Shown here: positions 60,479-64,000 of the stretch, piece by piece
How the letters are laid out: every line of letters begins with the position of its first letter
Position numbering within the stretch: position 1 is the first letter of the stretch
Source of the DNA: CAIVAT01 sp964473485
GTDB lineage: Bacteria; Bacteroidota; Bacteroidia; Bacteroidales; FEN-979
DNA length: 64,000 nucleotides
Direction: 5' to 3'
Assembly (NCBI GenBank): GCA_964473485.1
Contig: CAYYPH010000009.1
Location: forward strand, 1 to 64,000
Notes under the pieces: generated by a model
The model's input: the letters and a program-made list of their open reading frames with translations, nothing else
Told to the model about the DNA's origin: nothing
The model's database searches: none
Position numbers and translations under genes: made by a program

Positions 60479-61237
60479 TCAAAGGAGGCCCTGTTTCATT
60501 AAGTCGTAAATGACATCGGAAAGGGAATTTTTGTGTGCCTTTTTAAGAATGTTCCTGCGATGCGTGAAAACAGTATTGGTGCTGAGAAACAATTTTTCGG
60601 CTATTTCTTCACTGTTCAGGCCGCGTGATGCCTGTCTGATGATCTCTAACTCCCGCTTTGAATAAGGAACGCCGATGATCAGCAGATCCTTATCCGGGCT
60701 CCTGAAATTGGACAGGTCATCCCCCAGGTAGTAATGATAAGGGCACTTCGATTTCCCGCACCAGTCAATAACCGTGTGAATCTTCATCATATAAACTGTT
60801 GGGTGGGGAACAATGCTGTAAAAAACCAACACCTGCATCAGGATATTGGAATAATTGCCTTCCCCGTTCTTTAGCCTGAAATTGGTGGACAAAAGAACAT
60901 GGCCCTTTCCGGCGTTATGAACGGTGTGTGTCATTTTAAACAGGGTTGATTTCCCCAGGCTCAGTCTCTCTGCATCATCCGGATGAACAACTTCAAAAAA
61001 ATAAGCTGGCTTGAAATCCCTGGGCTCAACACCTAAAATGGGAAGGATGCGCTTACTGACGAACAGGACCTCAAATGAAAACATATCACCGATGTAGAAA
61101 AACTGGTTGTTCTTTTCCATTAAGGCTTCCAGTTCAACCAACAACGGAACGGAGGCATCCATATCCTTGAAGCCCCCTGGTGCATAAGCCTCAAAAAAAC
61201 TGAGAAACAATTTATAACTATTGTTGAGAACCATCAT
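60479..61237 (-). CDS. LuxR-type transcriptional regulator 2 with PAS-like sensor domain
   Basis: 252 residues, the same length as regulator 1 and paralogous along it: SYKLFLSFFEAYAPGGFKDM, NNQFFYIGDMFSFEVLFVSK, VVHPDDAERLS, FRLKNGEGNYSNILMQVLVF, WCGKSKCPYHYYLGDDLSNF. The C-terminal LuxR-type helix-turn-helix is YSKRELEIIRQASRGLNSEE, IAEKLFLSTNTVFTHRRNIL. No receiver domain. It carries an operator copy in its own upstream region. The PAS-like part differs more than the DNA-binding part, which fits two regulators with a shared operator and different signals. Confidence 0.82.
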   Translation of the reverse strand: MMVLNNSYKLFLSFFEAYAPGGFKDMDASVPLLVELEALMEKNNQFFYIGDMFSFEVLFVSKRILPILGVEPRDFKPAYFFEVVHPDDAERLSLGKSTLFKMTHTVHNAGKGHVLLSTNFRLKNGEGNYSNILMQVLVFYSIVPHPTVYMMKIHTVIDWCGKSKCPYHYYLGDDLSNFRSPDKDLLIIGVPYSKRELEIIRQASRGLNSEEIAEKLFLSTNTVFTHRRNILKKAHKNSLSDVIYDLMKQGLL

Positions 61238-61280
61238 TTCAAATCTTCTTATTGCACATTGACGATGTAAAAATATAAAA

Positions 61281-61298
61281 AATACTCAATCTTAAGTA
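61281..61298 (-). promoter_or_regulatory. putative operator, copy d (TACYTAnnATTGAGTAT)
   Basis: The minus strand reads TACTTAAGATTGAGTATT, pointing to regulator 2, 43 bp before its start codon. No clean TAnnTTTG is seen between them; TATTTTTA (61275-61268) is the best candidate. Confidence 0.55.
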
Positions 61299-61331
61299 TG
61301 AGGCATCTAATTCGCTTCAAATGTTATTTTC

Positions 61332-61339
61332 TATCTTTG
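61332..61339 (+). promoter_or_regulatory. -7 promoter element for the DUF2252 gene
   Basis: TATCTTTG, a perfect TAnnTTTG match, about 95 bp before the start at 61434. Confidence 0.5.
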
Positions 61340-61433
61340 TTATGGGACTCCGGCATTCAATCCTTTCCGGTCAGGGCCACCCAACCGGAACGAAACGGAT
61401 CGGCATGCCATTTAATACCAAAAACAAACGTCC

Positions 61434-62831
61434 ATGATCCACGAACTTTTAAATCATTTTCAGTCGCACCGCCTTGGTGTGAAGGAACGTATTGCCGCGG
61501 GAAAGGAACTCCGCAAGGAAATGCCCCGCGAACAGTTAGGGGAATATAAGCCTGCGGCCGATCGCCCTGATCCGGTTGCCATCCTCGAGGAGCAGGGAAA
61601 GAGCCGCCTTCAGGAACTCGTTCCCCTCCGGTATGCCAGGATGCTCACCTCCCCGTTCGCGTTCCTGCGCGGCGCTGCTGCCATCATGGCAGCCGACCTG
61701 GGAGCCGGGGTCAGGAGTACCGGCATCACGGTACAGTCGTGCGGCGATATGCATGTAGCCAATTTCGGGGTATTTGCCACGGCAGAGCGCAACCTGGTGT
61801 TTGGGATCAATGATTTTGACGAGACGTTACCGGGCCCCTGGGAATGGGATCTGAAAAGGCTTGCAGCCAGCATCGTGGCTGCCGGGAAGTTCGTCGGAGC
61901 CAGTAAAGCGATGTGTGGGGAGGGGGTCATGGCGGCGGTAAGATCTTATCGAACCCGGATGCTCGAATACGCTTCCATGGGCGTTCTTGAATTGTGGTAT
62001 TCTTCCATGCAGGAAAAGGATATCCTGAGCATTTACGCAAAATCGTTGCACAAGGATGTGAAGAAAGTCCTGGCCAAAGCCCGCCAGCGAACCCACATGC
62101 AGGTTCTGAGCAAGCTCACCGATCTGATCGACGACAAACACCGGTTGCGCGAGAACGCCCCCTTCATCGTGAGGGAAACCCATACCCAGGACGGAAGGAC
62201 GATCGAGACCGCCACGGGTGATTTCCTGGAATCCTACTTTCCCAGCCTTTCCGACGACCGCCAGGCGTTACTGAAAAACTACCGCATCAGGGATGTCGCA
62301 CGCAAAGTGGTAGGCGTCGGCAGCGTGGGAACAAGGTGCTGGATTGTATTTCTCACCGGGAACCATTCCAATGATCCGCTGTTCCTTCAGATCAAACAGG
62401 CGGAGCCCTCCGTTCTTGAGCCGTACCTTGCCAAATCAGCATATATCAACCAGGGACAAAGGGTGGTCGCCGGACAGCGCATGATACAGGCGGCCCCCGA
62501 CATCTTCCTGGGGTGGTTTGAATCAGGGGGCGGGCATTTTTATGTACGTCAGTTGCGCGACATGAAAGGTGGGGCCGAGTTTGATCCCAGGACCACGAAA
62601 AAAGGGTACCTCAACAGTTATTGCACCTTATGTGGCTGGTCCCTTGCCCTTGCGCATGCTCGATCGGGCGATGCAGCCATGATCGCCGGTTATGCCGGGA
62701 AGGGCGATGCCCTGGACAAGGCGATGGTGCGCTTTGCTATTGAATACGACAAGCAGAATGAAAAAGACTACCGTGCACTGGCAGCGGCTGCAAAAAGCGG
62801 GAGGATCCAGGTTGCCGGGGCCACTGAATAA
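61434..62831 (+). CDS. DUF2252 protein
   Basis: 465 residues without signal peptide. RYARMLTSPFAFLRGAAAIM, GDMHVANFGVFATAERNLVF, FGINDFDETLPGPWEWDLKR and the late FYVRQLRDMKGG are typical of DUF2252, which has a protein-kinase/aminoglycoside-phosphotransferase-like fold (GD.H..N and D.DD-like motifs). Function unknown. It is divergent from regulator 2 and has its own promoter. Confidence 0.88.
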   Translation: MIHELLNHFQSHRLGVKERIAAGKELRKEMPREQLGEYKPAADRPDPVAILEEQGKSRLQELVPLRYARMLTSPFAFLRGAAAIMAADLGAGVRSTGITVQSCGDMHVANFGVFATAERNLVFGINDFDETLPGPWEWDLKRLAASIVAAGKFVGASKAMCGEGVMAAVRSYRTRMLEYASMGVLELWYSSMQEKDILSIYAKSLHKDVKKVLAKARQRTHMQVLSKLTDLIDDKHRLRENAPFIVRETHTQDGRTIETATGDFLESYFPSLSDDRQALLKNYRIRDVARKVVGVGSVGTRCWIVFLTGNHSNDPLFLQIKQAEPSVLEPYLAKSAYINQGQRVVAGQRMIQAAPDIFLGWFESGGGHFYVRQLRDMKGGAEFDPRTTKKGYLNSYCTLCGWSLALAHARSGDAAMIAGYAGKGDALDKAMVRFAIEYDKQNEKDYRALAAAAKSGRIQVAGATE

Positions 62832-62999
62832 GACAGTGACTGCCGGCCCGGGGCAAGGAAGCCAGGCTGGGTTTGCGGCCGAGGAGGCCGTACCGGCCGG
62901 GATCATTTCCTGTTGCGGTTTCGCGGGCTGCTTTTTCAAAGACGCCTGGCAATAAAATACGATCTTTGTGTACTTTACTAACCAGCTGATTTCCATCGA

Positions 63000-64000
63000 A
63001 TGAAAATTTTCCTCCCCCTGCTGATCTTTTCAATCACGGTCATACCGCTTGAGATCTTCTCGCAGAATAAAAACGGTTCCATCCATCTCCCGGACACCAT
63101 CCGGTTCCCGTATGTCAGGATCACAGGGGTGGAGATCAGCGGGAACAAACTCACCCGCGAAAAGATCATCACGCGTGAACTCGATTTCACGATCGGCGAC
63201 AGCCTGGCCACCTTCCGTAAGGGCCAGCAGGTCCGCTTCAATGACCGTAACTTTTACCCCAATGACTCGAGTGAGCTGAGCCTGCGGATGAACTACAGCC
63301 GCGAGAACCTGGTCAACACCAAGCTTTTTTTGACGGTGGATCTTTCGCTGAAGCAGCAATCAGGCAATCAATACACCCTGCAGATCGATGTCAACGAGCG
63401 ACATTACTGGTGGATTTTTCCGGTGGCCAAGCTGAACGCCCCTAATTTCAATGAATGGATCCGCGACGTCCAGTGGTCTGATCTCAGCATGGGATTATTC
63501 TTCAGCCATAACAACCTTTTCGGGTTAAGCCACCAGACCTCCATCATTGCTTATTTTGGAAAATCCTGGGCCGTTGCGCTCGGTTACAAGATCCCCTGGA
63601 TTGGTCATGGCCAGAAGGTGGGCCTTACCATGACCGCCGGGTACAGCAACCTGTACACGGTTGAATATGCCTCGGTCGACAATAAGCGGCAGATGATATA
63701 TTGGCCCAACAGCCAGCAGGATGTGAAGATCGCCGCCAAACTGTCGCTCCGGCCCGGTCTCTACAATTACGGGACGGTGAAAATGACGGGCGAATATATC
63801 ATGATCTCCGATTCGATGTACCAGCTCGATTCAAACTATCTTGCCGGCTACAAGAAGACCAACACAACGCTCAGCCTTTATGCCGATTACTATTATGACA
63901 ACCGGAACAGTCACTCTTATCCGCTTAAAGGAAATATGCTGAGGGTTTTCATCAACAAGGTCGGGCTTGGACTGGTTTCGAAGGATGTGAATATTTTTTA
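63000..64000 (+). CDS. Omp85/BamA-type outer-membrane protein with POTRA, truncated by the window end
   Basis: 333 codons are visible from the ATG at 63000 and the frame is open at the window edge. A signal peptide (MKIFLPLLIFSITVIPLEIF) is followed by a POTRA-like domain (VRITGVEISGNKLTREKIIT, ELDFTIGD, then TKLFLTVDLSLKQQSGNQYT) and the first barrel strands (GLFFSHNNLFGLSHQTSII, GYKIPWIGHGQKVGLTM, YYYDNRNSHSYPLKGNMLRV). It resembles BamA/TamA-like proteins with a single POTRA. Role in barrel assembly or two-partner export cannot be decided from the part seen. Confidence 0.8.
   Translation, partial: MKIFLPLLIFSITVIPLEIFSQNKNGSIHLPDTIRFPYVRITGVEISGNKLTREKIITRELDFTIGDSLATFRKGQQVRFNDRNFYPNDSSELSLRMNYSRENLVNTKLFLTVDLSLKQQSGNQYTLQIDVNERHYWWIFPVAKLNAPNFNEWIRDVQWSDLSMGLFFSHNNLFGLSHQTSIIAYFGKSWAVALGYKIPWIGHGQKVGLTMTAGYSNLYTVEYASVDNKRQMIYWPNSQQDVKIAAKLSLRPGLYNYGTVKMTGEYIMISDSMYQLDSNYLAGYKKTNTTLSLYADYYYDNRNSHSYPLKGNMLRVFINKVGLGLVSKDVNIF

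Noticed and set aside
1..64000. tRNA, rRNA, transposase or integrase genes, and integration sites
   Set aside because: None could be recognised in any intergenic stretch, so mobility of the RiPP cluster is not supported directly.

Overview
The window reads as a draft contig (or metagenome bin) of a Bacteroidota bacterium, probably Bacteroidales-like. Support: many promoters of the TAnnTTTG (-7) type, several secreted proteins ending in type IX secretion (T9SS) sorting domains, SusD-free beta-barrel/lipoprotein-rich content, a FISUMP-domain lipoprotein, a LruC-domain lipoprotein and an Omp85-type barrel. A 100-N scaffold gap sits at 51502-51601 inside a repeat array. I found no tRNA, rRNA, CRISPR array, transposase or integrase.

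Layout. 0-10.9 kb: N-acylamino-acid racemase/o-succinylbenzoate synthase-type enolase, M14 carboxypeptidase, LamG-LruC lipoprotein, an amidophosphoribosyltransferase homologue lacking the N-terminal Cys nucleophile, a PQQ-propeller/PKD T9SS protein and a secreted PHP-domain protein. 10.9-15.4 kb: DUF4143 AAA ATPase, a gene-free stretch with an orphan promoter and 11-bp repeats, membrane and T9SS proteins, an outer-membrane barrel. 15.6-21.7 kb: LuxR-type regulator 1, a secreted protein and Ser-type sulfatase 1, then an Omp85-like barrel. 21.9-24.6 kb: FISUMP lipoprotein, a broken ABC-transporter fragment and a T9SS protein.

24.8-39.6 kb is the centrepiece, a RiPP (ribosomal peptide natural product) cluster. 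One arm (minus strand) encodes the NHLP-type exporter: HlyD-like adaptor, C39 peptidase ABC transporter and a second ABC transporter. The divergent arm encodes precursor A, a LanM class II lanthipeptide synthetase with a CCG zinc motif, precursors B, C and D with near-identical nitrile-hydratase-like leaders and hypervariable cores, a fifth unrelated Cys-repeat precursor E, a PqqD-fused radical SAM/SPASM enzyme, an overlapping terpene-cyclase-like alpha/alpha-toroid protein and an unrecognised 346-residue protein. The logical flow is: leader recognised by LanM (A-D) or the radical SAM enzyme (E), modification, GG cleavage by the C39 transporter, export. The pairing of E with the radical SAM enzyme and the role of the last two proteins are inference.

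39.7-52.3 kb: lipoproteins, a 1210-residue T9SS subtilase, an MscS channel, several outer-membrane barrels and a large array of intergenic repeats. 52.7-64 kb: AI-2E-family permease with an anaerobic sulfatase-maturating enzyme, a DUF4239 membrane protein/Ser-type sulfatase 2/barrel operon, a sulfatase C-terminal remnant, LuxR-type regulator 2 (a paralogue of regulator 1), a DUF2252 protein and the start of an Omp85 protein.

A second candidate system is regulatory: an 18-bp element, consensus TACYTAnnATTGAGTAT, occurs upstream of both LuxR-type regulators, the sulfatase 2 operon and one outer-membrane gene, always pointing at the gene, with a degenerate fifth copy upstream of sulfatase 1. It suggests a small regulon linking the two sulfatase loci. 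All functional statements are from reading the sequence; no database search was run.
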